Positions 54,065-63,458 of a DNA stretch of 64,000 bases are shown here, in pieces; within the stretch, counting starts at the first letter, position 1, and each line of letters starts with the position of its first letter. The notes beneath the pieces were generated by a model. The model saw only the letters and a list, made by a program, of their open reading frames with translations. It had not been told where the DNA came from and did no database searches. Location of the stretch: assembly GCF_002029235.1 (NCBI RefSeq), contig NZ_MZGV01000014.1, forward strand, positions 38,575 to 102,574. Reading direction: 5' to 3'. The stretch is from Clostridium oryzae. GTDB taxonomy: Bacteria > Bacillota > Clostridia > Clostridiales > Clostridiaceae. The position numbers and the translations under genes are program-made.

Positions 54065-55015
54065 ATGAAATTAAGAAAGTCAATTGCAATGTTTATGTGC
54101 TTGCTGTTCTTATGTACGTTTAAAGTGGACACGTTTGCAAAAACAAAGTTAGCAGCACCAAAAGGAGTCACTGTTACTGCTGATTCACAAAGAGTTTTAT
54201 CAGTATACTGGAATAGCGTAAAAGGAGCTAGTTCATATTGTGTATATTATAGCCATAGCTTACATGGAAAATATCATAAAGGCATAAAATTATCTTCTAC
54301 AGGTAGAAGTCTTTCTGGAGTTAAAAAGGGTGAAAAATGGTATGTTAAAGTAAAAGCATTCAAAGGCGGAACTTCTTCAGCTTTTAGTAAAGTTGTTAGT
54401 ATAGTTATAAAAAGTTGTCCAAGTGCTCCTAAAAAGTTAAAGGCTACATACAGCAAATCTACCGGTAAGGTAACTATAAAATGGAAGAAAGTTAGTAAGG
54501 CTAGCAGTTATTATGTGTACTGTTCCTCAAATAAAAGTTTAGGATACAAAATAATCAGCGACTCAAAAGGCATGCCAATGAAATTTAAAAAGACATCAGC
54601 TGTTTTAAAGGCTCAAAACTTCAGAATGTATGAAGGAGAAACTTGGCATTTTAGAGTTACAGCTGTAAAAGATAAAATGGAATCTAAGAAAAGCTCTAGT
54701 ACCTCTGTCAAAATAGAAAAAGATAAAGCAAAATGCTTTCCAAAGCTTTCTAATGTTCCAGTGATACCTAATAAGAAATATACAACAAAGTATTCAGAAG
54801 ACGGAACAACAGTATATTATCAATACAAGGTATCAGATTTGACAGGAAATACTGTATCGAATTACGATAGTTTATTGCAGGATAATGGATGGTCTTATGT
54901 AGATAAGCAGGAAAGTGATGGATTTAAAATCTATATTTATAGTAACGGAAGCAAAAAAATATACATAGCTTACGATGATACGTATTTCATAATATATGGG
55001 TCATTATGGCAATAA
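54065..55015 (+). CDS. Secreted fibronectin type III domain protein
   Basis: 316 aa. Signal peptide MKLRKSIAMFMCLLFLCTF, cleaved near TFA-KT (about 26). Two FN3 domains follow (about 32-120 and 122-220), both with the pattern APK(G/K)...W..V..AS(S)Y.VY. The C-terminal ~90 residues are an unrecognised beta-rich part. No sortase or wall-binding motif, so probably released. AAAGGGGAA upstream, terminator downstream. Confidence 0.87.
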   Translation: MKLRKSIAMFMCLLFLCTFKVDTFAKTKLAAPKGVTVTADSQRVLSVYWNSVKGASSYCVYYSHSLHGKYHKGIKLSSTGRSLSGVKKGEKWYVKVKAFKGGTSSAFSKVVSIVIKSCPSAPKKLKATYSKSTGKVTIKWKKVSKASSYYVYCSSNKSLGYKIISDSKGMPMKFKKTSAVLKAQNFRMYEGETWHFRVTAVKDKMESKKSSSTSVKIEKDKAKCFPKLSNVPVIPNKKYTTKYSEDGTTVYYQYKVSDLTGNTVSNYDSLLQDNGWSYVDKQESDGFKIYIYSNGSKKIYIAYDDTYFIIYGSLWQ

Positions 55016-55031
55016 TAAATAGTTGACTGAT

Positions 55032-55075
55032 AAGCATTGGTAATTCTTAAATAGGAATTGCCAATGCTTTTTATT
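55032..55075 (+). terminator. Terminator of the FN3 gene
   Basis: AAGCATTGGTAATTC and GGAATTGCCAATGCTT form the stem (one G-T pair), followed by TTTATT. Confidence 0.8.
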
Positions 55076-55194
55076 ATGTGAAGTTTTTTAAAATAGTTCT
55101 AAATAAATTATTAATTTGTTAAAAGTTATGCAATCAACTACATATATTAAACTATTTAGAAAATGATGATATAATAAAATAAATTAATAATAGG

Positions 55195-55232
55195 GCAGAG
55201 AAATTATTGATAAATTGCCCAATAATTTCTGC
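55195..55232 (+). promoter_or_regulatory. Leader hairpin of the AGCS symporter gene
   Basis: GCAGAGAAATTATTG and CAATAATTTCTGC pair around ten bases, 37 bases before the start codon, followed by TATTTCTAAAATTTTATT. It may be an attenuator or a remnant terminator. It does not match a glycine riboswitch. Confidence 0.4.
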
Positions 55233-55268
55233 TATTTCTAAAATTTTATTATAAAAGAGGTGGAGTAA

Positions 55269-56645
55269 GTGGAATATCTAATTAGTTTTCTTAAAAGTAC
55301 TGATAGTCTTTTATGGGGTGTGCCAATGATAGTTATTCTTTTTGGAACTCATATTTTTTTAACTTTCAGAACTGGATTTATTCAAAGGAAAATTTTTACT
55401 GCTATCAAATTATCTGTTGCTAAAGATAAAGATAGTGAAGGTGATGTATCTCAGTTTGGAGCTCTCAGTACTGCACTTGCAGCTACAGTGGGTACTGGTA
55501 ATATCATCGGTGTATCGACAGCAATAACATTAGGAGGGCCTGGTGCAGTATTGTGGATGTGGCTTACAGGAGTATTTGGTATAGCTACAAAGTATAGTGA
55601 AGCACTTATATCAGTAAAATATAGAGTGAAAACTGAAAATGGGACTATGCTTGGTGGAGCTATGTATGCGCTTGAAAGAGGATTAAAGATGAAATGGCTT
55701 GGTGTCATTTTTGCTATTTTCACTGCAGTTGCTGCCTTTGGCATAGGCTGTTCTACACAAACAAATTCAATTGCTTCAACTCTAAAGGATAGTTTTGGAA
55801 CACCAGTTTGGGTAACAGGAATTGTTGTTACTTTATTTGTAGGTGCTGTTATCATTGGCGGTGTAAAGTCCATTACTAAAGTATGTGAAGCTTTAGTGCC
55901 ATTTATGGCTATATTTTATTTAGTAGGATGTTTTATTATATTAATTATGAATGCTGATGTATTAGGGCAAACCATTGTAACTATAGTTCAAGCAGCATTT
56001 ACTCCAAAAGCAGCAGGCGGAGGGTTTGTAGGTTCCACAGTAGCAGTAGCATGTCGCTATGGTACTGCAAGAGGTCTGTTCTCAAATGAATCAGGCATGG
56101 GCTCTGCTCCAATTGTAGCGGCAGCTGCACAAACAAAGAATCCTGTAAAGCAGGCGCTTGTTTCTATGACAGGAACATTTTGGGATACAGTAGTGATTTG
56201 CTTAATGACTGGCCTTGTAATTGTGAGCAGTGTAATTAAAAATCCTGCAATTGATACAAAAACTTCCTCTCTTCTTACTAATGCAGCTTGGCATCAAATC
56301 CCGATAGTTGGCTCTGTTGTATTATCAATTTCACTTGCTATATTTGCACTTTCTACTGTTTTAGGGTGGTCATACTACGGTGAAAGAGCTGCAGAATACT
56401 TATTCGGGCCTAAGATTATAAAACCTTATAGAATTTTATGGGTGATAGTTGCATTAATAGGGACACTTATGAGTCTTGATCTTGTATGGACCATAGCAGA
56501 TATATTAAATGCGTTAATGGTAATTCCGAATGTGATAGCAATGTTATTTCTCAGTGGTGTTATTGCTGCAGAGACTAAGAAGTATATTAATGACATAGAA
56601 AAACCCTCGGATGAGAAGGTGCCGATGGTTGAAAAGGCATCATAG
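55269..56645 (+). CDS. AGCS family sodium:alanine/glycine symporter
   Basis: 458 aa, about 11 membrane helices, with the family's GTGNIIGVSTAI and ATKYSEALISVKYR motifs and NESGMGSAPIVAAAA. Takes up alanine or glycine with Na+. GTG start with GAGGTGGAG upstream. Monocistronic, with a hairpin in the leader. Confidence 0.93.
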   Translation: MEYLISFLKSTDSLLWGVPMIVILFGTHIFLTFRTGFIQRKIFTAIKLSVAKDKDSEGDVSQFGALSTALAATVGTGNIIGVSTAITLGGPGAVLWMWLTGVFGIATKYSEALISVKYRVKTENGTMLGGAMYALERGLKMKWLGVIFAIFTAVAAFGIGCSTQTNSIASTLKDSFGTPVWVTGIVVTLFVGAVIIGGVKSITKVCEALVPFMAIFYLVGCFIILIMNADVLGQTIVTIVQAAFTPKAAGGGFVGSTVAVACRYGTARGLFSNESGMGSAPIVAAAAQTKNPVKQALVSMTGTFWDTVVICLMTGLVIVSSVIKNPAIDTKTSSLLTNAAWHQIPIVGSVVLSISLAIFALSTVLGWSYYGERAAEYLFGPKIIKPYRILWVIVALIGTLMSLDLVWTIADILNALMVIPNVIAMLFLSGVIAAETKKYINDIEKPSDEKVPMVEKAS

Positions 56646-56793
56646 AGAGTATATAATTATAAGAAGAGGAGACTTTCAGAAAGAGGCTTGAGCTTTTAAT
56701 TTAATTTTTACTATGACTAAGAAATAGCACTGATATTGTGTTACATGTATATCACTAAAGATAATACAAATAATATATTTAGGGGTGATATTC

Positions 56794-57027
56794 ATGGAAA
56801 ACAACAAATCAAAAATTATTAAGGTTAAAAAGAACAATGATGGCGATATTACAGATGTAATGCTTGAAAACGGAAATGTTTATTCTATTGATGAGGCTAT
56901 TATGATGACAAAAGACCATTTAATAGAAGGCGTCAATGTTGGAAAAGCAAAAAATGGGAGAGAGTATTTAAGAAGTAATCCTAACGACGAGGAGAATGAC
57001 AATTTAGATAGCATGCCTAAATTTTAA
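56794..57027 (+). CDS. DUF3892 domain protein
   Basis: 77 aa from the ATG at 56794 (AGGGGTGAT upstream). The whole protein is a DUF3892 domain: KIIKVKKNNDGDITDVMLEN, then IDEAIMMTKDHLIEGVNVG. Small soluble protein, common in clostridia and bacilli, function unknown. A terminator follows. Confidence 0.82.
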   Translation: MENNKSKIIKVKKNNDGDITDVMLENGNVYSIDEAIMMTKDHLIEGVNVGKAKNGREYLRSNPNDEENDNLDSMPKF

Positions 57028-57085
57028 AAGACAATTACTTGATTTTTTATAAAATTAACTGTGCTAATTAATTTAGGGTTAAATT

Positions 57086-57140
57086 AAAGTGGAGCAATCA
57101 AAGAAGGCGGTTTTGCCGATAGAGATTGCTCCACTTTTTT
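57086..57140 (+). terminator. Terminator of the DUF3892 gene
   Basis: AAAGTGGAGCAATC and GATTGCTCCACTTT are perfect arms around a 24-nt loop that holds a small GGCGG/CCG stem; TTT follows. Confidence 0.85.
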
Positions 57141-57281
57141 ATTTTACAACTTTGGTTTTGCATGGTAAAGTTAGCATTACAATCTATTATTTTTGAAAAT
57201 GCGTGTAATGGAATTGGAAGTTGAGCGTATTAACTAGTGAAATTACTTAGCTAAGTAAATAGAAGGAAGGCTGATAAAACA

Positions 57282-57839
57282 ATGGAACACATAGATATAC
57301 ATGGTTATCTGAATAAGAGTGCTAACCGAGAAGAAATGTTTACGTATATCTTTGAGAATTATTCTCAAAGAGTCTATAATTACATCTATTACCGTGTCAA
57401 CAGTCATTATACAGCAGAAGACTTGATGAGTACGGTTTTTGAAAAAATAATGCTTAAAATAGATTCTTACTCGGAAAAGAAAGCCTCCTTCGAAGTTTGG
57501 TTATTCGCTATAGCTAGAAACGTTTTAAACGATCATTTTAGAAGTTTAAAAAGGCATACATTTTTCTCTCTTGATATAATTAGAGATTTGATATCAAAGC
57601 AGCCTGGCCCAGAAGAAAAAATGATAGCTAATGAAGCTAATAATAAACTTCTAAATTGCTTAAAGAGCTTAAGTGAAGAAGAAAGGCATATTATTGCACT
57701 AAAATTTGGTGCTAACCTGAAAAATGTTGAAATAGCTGAAGTTTTAGGCACAAGCAGTAATAACGTTGGGGTAATGCTGTTTCGTATAATAAAAAAATTG
57801 AAAATTCTGATGGAGAAAGAGGGTTATATGTATGAATAG
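57282..57839 (+). CDS. RNA polymerase sigma-70 family (ECF-type) factor
   Basis: 185 aa with region 2 (about 20-90: YNYIYYRVNSHYTAEDLMST then VFEKIM) and region 4 (about 122-178: LSEEERHIIALKFGANLKNV then EIAEVLG). No region 1 or 3, as in ECF factors. It overlaps the following DUF4367 gene by 8 bases, so the two are co-translated, as with sigma/anti-sigma pairs. Confidence 0.9.
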   Translation: MEHIDIHGYLNKSANREEMFTYIFENYSQRVYNYIYYRVNSHYTAEDLMSTVFEKIMLKIDSYSEKKASFEVWLFAIARNVLNDHFRSLKRHTFFSLDIIRDLISKQPGPEEKMIANEANNKLLNCLKSLSEEERHIIALKFGANLKNVEIAEVLGTSSNNVGVMLFRIIKKLKILMEKEGYMYE

Positions 57840-58806
57840 AAATAGTATAGAAGAGAATTTTTCATCAGATATTGATGATTATCTTGATGGTATAGAAAAG
57901 ATTAAGGTATCTGAAGATGAACAGTATAACGAGCTTTTTCGAGTAGCTAAGTCTCTAGCCAATCAAGATTTTAGTAAAAATATTAATAATGATACTGTTT
58001 ATAGAGAATGGTTAAAGAGAATTAATGGAGATAAAGGAGATAATATTATGAAAAAGATTAAAATAGCTTCAAAAATTGCTGCCGCTTGCATAGTTATTGT
58101 TGTAGCAGGAACAGCTATTATGCAGACGCCTTTCGCAAAGGATATATCGGATCAATTTGAAAAAATAATACCTTTAGGTAATATAACTGTTGTCCAAGAT
58201 AAGAAACCGAATGTTGATGAAAGTAAGCAAAGTTATCCAGTACCTGATGCATTAAAGGGAAAATTATTTGACAAAGATGGTAAGGAAGTAAAAGAACTTA
58301 CAAAGGAAAATTATAATAATGTCTATACGGCTAAGGGAGAAAAAATCGCATATTTTTCTGCTGATGGTTCAATAATGACTGAGGCGCAAGAGAAAAACAG
58401 CAGATTAGTAACTAAGGATATAAATGATATTAACAAATATACGGAATTTAAAGCCGTTGTTCCTTCCTATTTACCTGATGGCTATGTGTTTGATCGCGCT
58501 GAGTTCTATAAAGATGAAAAAGGAAAAGTCAGCGGCAAGTATATCGATATACATTTTACTAATATTAAAACTTGCAAAGATATATATATTCAAGAACGTT
58601 TAAATTGTAAAGAAACAGCATACGTTGATGGCTCTGATGCACCTGTTGAAAAGATTAAAATTAACGATTTGGATGCTTCATTGATGACATTAGAAAACTG
58701 TATAAACATTGATTGGCAGACTGATAAAGTTCTTTTTGGAATGAACGCACATGGAATTTCAGCAGATGAAGCTAAAAAGGTAGCTGAATCTATACCTGTT
58801 AAATAA
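57832..58806 (+). CDS. Membrane-anchored DUF4367 protein, likely anti-sigma partner
   Basis: 324 aa. Cytoplasmic N-terminus of about 75 residues, one membrane helix (about 80-98, IAAACIVIVVAGTAIM), then an outside domain whose end (about 200-324) matches DUF4367. The N-terminus would bind the sigma factor overlapping it, and the outside domain would sense an envelope signal; this is inferred from layout. No zinc-binding HxxxCxxC is seen, so it is not a ZAS-type anti-sigma. Confidence 0.82.
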   Translation: MNRNSIEENFSSDIDDYLDGIEKIKVSEDEQYNELFRVAKSLANQDFSKNINNDTVYREWLKRINGDKGDNIMKKIKIASKIAAACIVIVVAGTAIMQTPFAKDISDQFEKIIPLGNITVVQDKKPNVDESKQSYPVPDALKGKLFDKDGKEVKELTKENYNNVYTAKGEKIAYFSADGSIMTEAQEKNSRLVTKDINDINKYTEFKAVVPSYLPDGYVFDRAEFYKDEKGKVSGKYIDIHFTNIKTCKDIYIQERLNCKETAYVDGSDAPVEKIKINDLDASLMTLENCINIDWQTDKVLFGMNAHGISADEAKKVAESIPVK

Positions 58807-58827
58807 CTGCATATTATGCCTGTTTGT

Positions 58828-58865
58828 AAGCTGTCCGCATATTATTATGAGGGCAGCTTTTCTTC
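58828..58865 (+). terminator. Terminator of the sigma/DUF4367 operon
   Basis: AAGCTGTCC pairs with GGGCAGCTT (one wobble), followed by TTCTT. Confidence 0.7.
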
Positions 58866-58944
58866 TGCAGTAAATAGATAGTTAATATGTGAAAAAAATG
58901 ATAAAATGTTGATTGTAAAAGATAAATAGGTCAGGAGGATTATG

Positions 58945-59706
58945 ATGAAGATAGATATGCATGTCCATTGCAGTGAACGTTCAAATTGTTCTATTTCTAC
59001 AGAACAGGAGCATATAGAATCAGCTATTGAGCATGGTCTAGATGCGATAGTGATCACAGACCATAATAAGTTAGTACCGGAGGAGCATTTAAAGGAACTA
59101 AATAAGAAATATTATCCATTTAGAATATTTGGAGGAATAGAAGTCACAACAGAACCACATGGCGATGATGTTCTTGTAATAGGAGTAATAGATAGCATAT
59201 TAGAAGAACAAAAATGGAGTTACGAGAAGCTATATAAGTATGTAAAAGCAAGGGGAGGGTTCATAGCACTGTGCCATCCTTATAGATATGAAAATACGGT
59301 TAATATTGACATAGCTACATTTGTGCCGGATGCTATTGAAATACATTCAACTAATATAGGAAGATGTGATGGCAACTTAATAAAAACACTAGCGGCCAGA
59401 TTAGGCAGTAAACTTATTGGAAATTCAGATGCTCATTCGTACTTACATACTGGATTGTTCTACAACGTATTATCTTCAAGTCCAAAGAGCGAGCAAGAAC
59501 TTGCTAATACACTTCTTAATGAGGAAATTATTATTGGGGAAGATGAACAGAGAATAAATAGTTTTAATGAAAAAGTGCGAAAAAGAGAAAAACTTATAAA
59601 GCAATTGATAGCAGAAGGAAAAAATGCCGAGGATTTCAATAGAATCACAGGAGAATGGGTAGGATGTTTCAACAGGGTGGTTTTAGGTAAATCTTACGAG
59701 ATATAA
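58945..59706 (+). CDS. PHP-domain metal-dependent phosphoesterase
   Basis: 253 aa. PHP motifs: MHVHCS (I), ITDHN (II), ALCHPYR (III) and GNSDAHS (IV), all metal ligands present. Such proteins hydrolyse phosphoesters of small molecules or nucleic acids; the substrate here is unknown. AGGAGG is 6 bases before the ATG at 58945 and only 3 before the one at 58942. Followed by the second copy of the structured repeat. Confidence 0.88.
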   Translation: MKIDMHVHCSERSNCSISTEQEHIESAIEHGLDAIVITDHNKLVPEEHLKELNKKYYPFRIFGGIEVTTEPHGDDVLVIGVIDSILEEQKWSYEKLYKYVKARGGFIALCHPYRYENTVNIDIATFVPDAIEIHSTNIGRCDGNLIKTLAARLGSKLIGNSDAHSYLHTGLFYNVLSSSPKSEQELANTLLNEEIIIGEDEQRINSFNEKVRKREKLIKQLIAEGKNAEDFNRITGEWVGCFNRVVLGKSYEI

Positions 59707-59748
59707 AACAGTAAAAATGAGACTATCTAAGTTTATTCAAGTGTTTAT

Positions 59749-59862
59749 ATATAAGTTGTGAAAGTTCTAATACATTCTGACTTCTAAAAGATCCTAGGGT
59801 CGAACCGATTCAGTAGTGATATTTTAGAAGCCACGATGTAAGAACCTTATTGCAACTTATAT
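59749..59862 (+). ncRNA. Structured ~114-nt repeat, copy 2
   Basis: Same fold as 1421-1536. The outer stem here is a perfect ATATAAGTTG (59749-59758) with CAACTTATAT (59853-59862). Inside are GTTCT/AGAAC, ACATT/GATGT and the CTTCTAAAA/TTTTAGAAG stem, and the loop again has CCTAGGGTCGAACC. It lies 43 bases after the PHP gene and about 80 bases before the Shine-Dalgarno of the macro-domain gene. Unassigned RNA or small palindromic mobile element. Confidence 0.6.
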
Positions 59863-59959
59863 AGATTAAATGGTATGAATAAACTTAGCAGGGATATACT
59901 GTTAATACAAGGATGTAATCTTAATACACAATGTATTGTTAATTGGGAGGAATAAAGCT

Positions 59960-60493
59960 ATGCTCGATAGAGATAAAATTCGTATTGTAAAAGGCGATAT
60001 TATTAAGCAGGAGGTTGATGCAATCGTCAATGCTGCTAATAACGGTTTACTCGGCGGAAGTGGGGTGGATGGTGCAATTCATGCAGCAGGCGGCAGAAAG
60101 ATACTAGAAGAATGTAAGGCAATAATAAGTAAGATTGGTTCACTAAAAACAGGCGAAGCTGTAATAACGTCTGGCGGAAACCTTAAAGCTAAATATGTAA
60201 TTCATACTGTAGGGCCTATATGGAGAGGTGGAAACAGTAACGAAGAAATTTTTTTAACTAACGCTTATAAAAATAGTTTAAAGCTGGCAGCAGAGCAGGG
60301 AATAAAGACTATTGCATTTCCGTGTATAAGCGCTGGAGTGTACGGGTATCCTAAGGAACAAGCAGCTAAAGTAGCATTCTCTACGGTATTACAAAGCCTT
60401 AATACGTATAAAGAAATAGACGAGGTAAGGTTTATCTGCTTCGACGAGGAAACATACAATCTCTATATCGCATTATTAATTGCAACTGTCTAA
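59960..60493 (+). CDS. Macro-domain ADP-ribose-binding protein
   Basis: 177 aa from the ATG at 59960 (GGGAGG upstream). MacroD-type motifs: VDAIVNAANNGLLGGSGVDG (ligand loop 1, with Asn) and ISAGVYGYPKEQAA (loop 2). Likely an ADP-ribosyl hydrolase or O-acetyl-ADP-ribose deacetylase. Full length. Its leader region contains a copy of the structured repeat, shared with the defence operon. Confidence 0.93.
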   Translation: MLDRDKIRIVKGDIIKQEVDAIVNAANNGLLGGSGVDGAIHAAGGRKILEECKAIISKIGSLKTGEAVITSGGNLKAKYVIHTVGPIWRGGNSNEEIFLTNAYKNSLKLAAEQGIKTIAFPCISAGVYGYPKEQAAKVAFSTVLQSLNTYKEIDEVRFICFDEETYNLYIALLIATV

Positions 60494-60579
60494 TTATATA
60501 TTGAACATGTTAAATTGTTTGGTTGATTATTTTATTTAAATAATTGAAACAGTAACATAGAATAGAAGTGTAGAGTTAG

Positions 60580-60633
60580 ATTAAGGGCGAGAGACCGGAA
60601 AAGGTATTTTTAGCCGAAGGTCTCCCGCCCTTA
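60580..60633. terminator. Two-way terminator between convergent genes
   Basis: TTAAGGGCGAGAGACC and GGTCTCCCGCCCTTAA pair around 22 bases (one mismatch), with T-rich DNA on the plus side. It lies between the macro gene and the minus-strand ferritin-like gene. Confidence 0.82.
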
Positions 60634-60634
60634 A

Positions 60635-61084
60635 TTATTTTAGCATGGCATATAGATATGTGAATCTGGTAGCATGCTCCTGTTCATCGGTAATTATTTC
60701 ATATAGTGTATCTCTCATAACTTGAGTGGGCAGCATAGCTTTTATCTTTCTATAAAGTTCTACAGCTGCAAGTTCTCCATTAATGCTTGTTTGAATAGCA
60801 TCTAATAGAGTAGGATATTTCTTAGGCTCTGGCATTGGCATATCTATTGTACTTCCGGTAAGCTCTTCATACAAGTTTTGAAAAAGTTTATAATGCTTGC
60901 CTTCATCATCATAAGCAAATCTAATTTGTCGCTGCACTTCCGGATCATCGGTCATATCCATCATCATTCCGTATTTTGCTCTGTCACTCCTCTCATCACG
61001 CAGTGCCTCCGTAATTAAATCTATGATTTCAGGAGTTTCATAATCGTCGTCTGAACATCTGTAGAAAGGGTTAGTATAATACAA
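60635..61084 (-). CDS. Ferritin-like/rubrerythrin-type di-iron domain protein
   Basis: 149 aa from a TTG at 61084 with GGAGGT 7 bases upstream; the frame open to 61099 has the Shine-Dalgarno inside it. A four-helix bundle with glutamate/histidine ligands in the pattern EALRDERSDRAKYG, DEGKHYKLF, GELAAVELYR and ITDEQEHATRF. Probably oxidative-stress or spore-coat related, as clostridial and bacilli homologues are. No rubredoxin domain. Confidence 0.8.
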   Translation of the reverse strand: MYYTNPFYRCSDDDYETPEIIDLITEALRDERSDRAKYGMMMDMTDDPEVQRQIRFAYDDEGKHYKLFQNLYEELTGSTIDMPMPEPKKYPTLLDAIQTSINGELAAVELYRKIKAMLPTQVMRDTLYEIITDEQEHATRFTYLYAMLK

Positions 61085-61310
61085 ATAAATTACCTCCAAA
61101 TTTATTTCCGCAATTTTAGTATATGTTATACTTTCAGATGTGACACTTGTAAGAGTAAAGAGAAAAGGGTAGGTGAGCTGTGCTGAATTTCGGTAAGTTA
61201 TCTTCCTTCCAATTTAGAAATTTCAACATTTCTTATAGTAATTATGATACAATAGTATATTGCAGCATAAAATTATAATTCAAAATTATTGGAGGCTTTA
61301 GATAATACAC

Positions 61311-63458
61311 ATGAGTAAATTTATTGACAGTTTAGAAAAATCATACAAAATTAAATTAACAGATAAACAGAAAGCTATAGCAGAACACACTGATGGACCA
61401 GCTTTGGTATTGTCCTGTGCGGGGAGTGGTAAAACCACAGTTAATATAATAAAATGTGCAAATTTAATTATAGAACATGGAATTAATGCCGAAAACATAC
61501 TTTCTGTTACATTTAGTAAAGCAGCTGCAATAGAAATGAGATCCAGATTTAAAAAGATGTTTAGTAATATAATCGAAAAATCGGTGAAGTTTTCCACAAT
61601 ACATTCACTTGCTTATACGATTGTTAGAAATTATAGTGGCAGACATGAAATTAAATTTCAATTTATCGAAAGTGAAGACTCGACAGTTTCAAAAACTTCA
61701 CTTATTAAAGAGTTGTATAGAAAGATAAATAACAGAATTATTAATGATGATAAACTTGAAGAACTTATAAGCAGGATAGGATATTGCAAGAATATGCTGC
61801 TTACATCTGAGCAATTTGAAAAATATGATAAAGATATTAAGAATTTTTCAGCAATTTATTCTGAATACGAAAGCTATAAAAGGCAGCATGATTTAATAGA
61901 TTTTGACGATATGCTAACTTTAGCAAATGATTATCTTAAAAAGGATAAATCACTACTAAATTTATATAGAAAGCATTTCAAATATATTATTGTTGATGAG
62001 GCTCAGGATACTAGTAAAGTTCAATATGAAATAATAGAACAGTTAGCATATCCTAATTACAATATTACTCTTATTGGCGACGACGATCAGGCCATATATA
62101 GTTTTAGAGGTGCTTGTCCAGAATATTTATTAGATTTTCCAAAGAAATTTAGTAATGCAGAGATATTTTATATGGATGAAAACTTTCGTTCGACAAAGAA
62201 TATTGTTAAGCATGCTAATAATATTATAAAATCAAATCTTAACAGATACGATAAAAATATTATTACGAATAATCAGGAGGGTCCAGCTGTTGAGTTAGTA
62301 GAACTTGCCGAGGACACTCAATTTCAGTACATACTAAAGGAAATAAAACAAAGAGATAATTTAAACGATTATGCAGTTTTATATAGAAATAATATATCAT
62401 CTATAGCTATGGCTGATCTACTTGATAGGAATAATGTACCTTTTTATCTGAGGGATTTTAAAAGCCTATTTTTTAAGCATTGGGTAACACAAGACATTAT
62501 TGCTTTTTTGAACGTAGTATTGAACCCTAAAGATGTAGAATCTTATAGCAGAATTTATGCTAAAACCGAAAATTATATTAAAAGAGATGCTATTAGATAT
62601 GTTGAAGAACACTGTGACGACATAGTATTTGACAGTTTGGACAAGTACTATGAAGGAAACTGGAGGATGCTTTCACAGGTGAAAAAACTTAGGGCTGGTT
62701 TTGAAAGACTTAATAATTTAAAGCCTGTTCAAGCGATTCAGCATATTGAATCCTCCCTTAACTATAGTAAATATATCGAAAAGAATGCAGAAAAGTTTGG
62801 CTATTCTATTGATACTTTAACTGAGATATTAAATACATTAGAACTTATTGCCGAGCAGACCGATAGTTTAGAGGATTTTATTAATAGACTTGAGGAACTT
62901 CAGCATAAGATGAGCGACAGTAAATTTAATAAAAGCAAAAATGCAGTAACACTTTCTACGATACATTCCGTTAAGGGATTAGAGTTTGAGCAAGTATATC
63001 TAGTAAATCTTATCGATGATATTTTTCCAGGAAGGGAAGCAATCAAAAGTTTTCAAGAAGGAAAATTTGAAGATATGGAAGAAGAAAGAAGGATATATTA
63101 TGTAGCTATAACTAGGGCTAAACAGAAACTAACTCTATTTGGAATTAAAAGAAAAAGTTTTAAAAGAGTAGTTTATTCAAGGTTCCTTTATGAATCAATT
63201 AAATTAATAAAGCCTGCTGAAGAGAGAAATGTGGACGTAAAACAAGTGGAAAATGAATTCAGGCAAAAGCAAAGAGAGTCTGTAGAAGGTATGACTGAAG
63301 GAAGCAGGATTTTTCACAGGAAGTTTGGGGAAGGTACGATAGTAGAATTAGATAAAGAATCTATTGCTATTAGGTTCAATGAAGAACACTATGGAGTTAA
63401 AAAGTTTTTATTAAAATTAACAGTAAATAGCGGAATCATCACGCCTATAGAGGAGTAA
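61311..63458 (+). CDS. UvrD/PcrA-like ATP-dependent DNA helicase
   Basis: 715 aa. SF1A motifs: SCAGSGKTT (35-43), VDEAQDTS, GDDDQAIYSFRGA, MDENFRST, STIHSVKGLEFEQVYLVN and YVAITRAKQKL. The C-terminus (about 660-705: GSRIFHRKFGEGTIVEL) is the small beta domain found at the end of PcrA-like proteins. It is smaller than canonical PcrA and is likely an accessory 3'-5' helicase. GGAGG lies 15 bases before the ATG, rather far, but no better start is in frame. Confidence 0.9.
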   Translation: MSKFIDSLEKSYKIKLTDKQKAIAEHTDGPALVLSCAGSGKTTVNIIKCANLIIEHGINAENILSVTFSKAAAIEMRSRFKKMFSNIIEKSVKFSTIHSLAYTIVRNYSGRHEIKFQFIESEDSTVSKTSLIKELYRKINNRIINDDKLEELISRIGYCKNMLLTSEQFEKYDKDIKNFSAIYSEYESYKRQHDLIDFDDMLTLANDYLKKDKSLLNLYRKHFKYIIVDEAQDTSKVQYEIIEQLAYPNYNITLIGDDDQAIYSFRGACPEYLLDFPKKFSNAEIFYMDENFRSTKNIVKHANNIIKSNLNRYDKNIITNNQEGPAVELVELAEDTQFQYILKEIKQRDNLNDYAVLYRNNISSIAMADLLDRNNVPFYLRDFKSLFFKHWVTQDIIAFLNVVLNPKDVESYSRIYAKTENYIKRDAIRYVEEHCDDIVFDSLDKYYEGNWRMLSQVKKLRAGFERLNNLKPVQAIQHIESSLNYSKYIEKNAEKFGYSIDTLTEILNTLELIAEQTDSLEDFINRLEELQHKMSDSKFNKSKNAVTLSTIHSVKGLEFEQVYLVNLIDDIFPGREAIKSFQEGKFEDMEEERRIYYVAITRAKQKLTLFGIKRKSFKRVVYSRFLYESIKLIKPAEERNVDVKQVENEFRQKQRESVEGMTEGSRIFHRKFGEGTIVELDKESIAIRFNEEHYGVKKFLLKLTVNSGIITPIEE

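Noticed and set aside
55016..55268. Glycine riboswitch before the AGCS symporter
   Set aside because: The leader has only a single stem; the conserved glycine aptamer core is absent.
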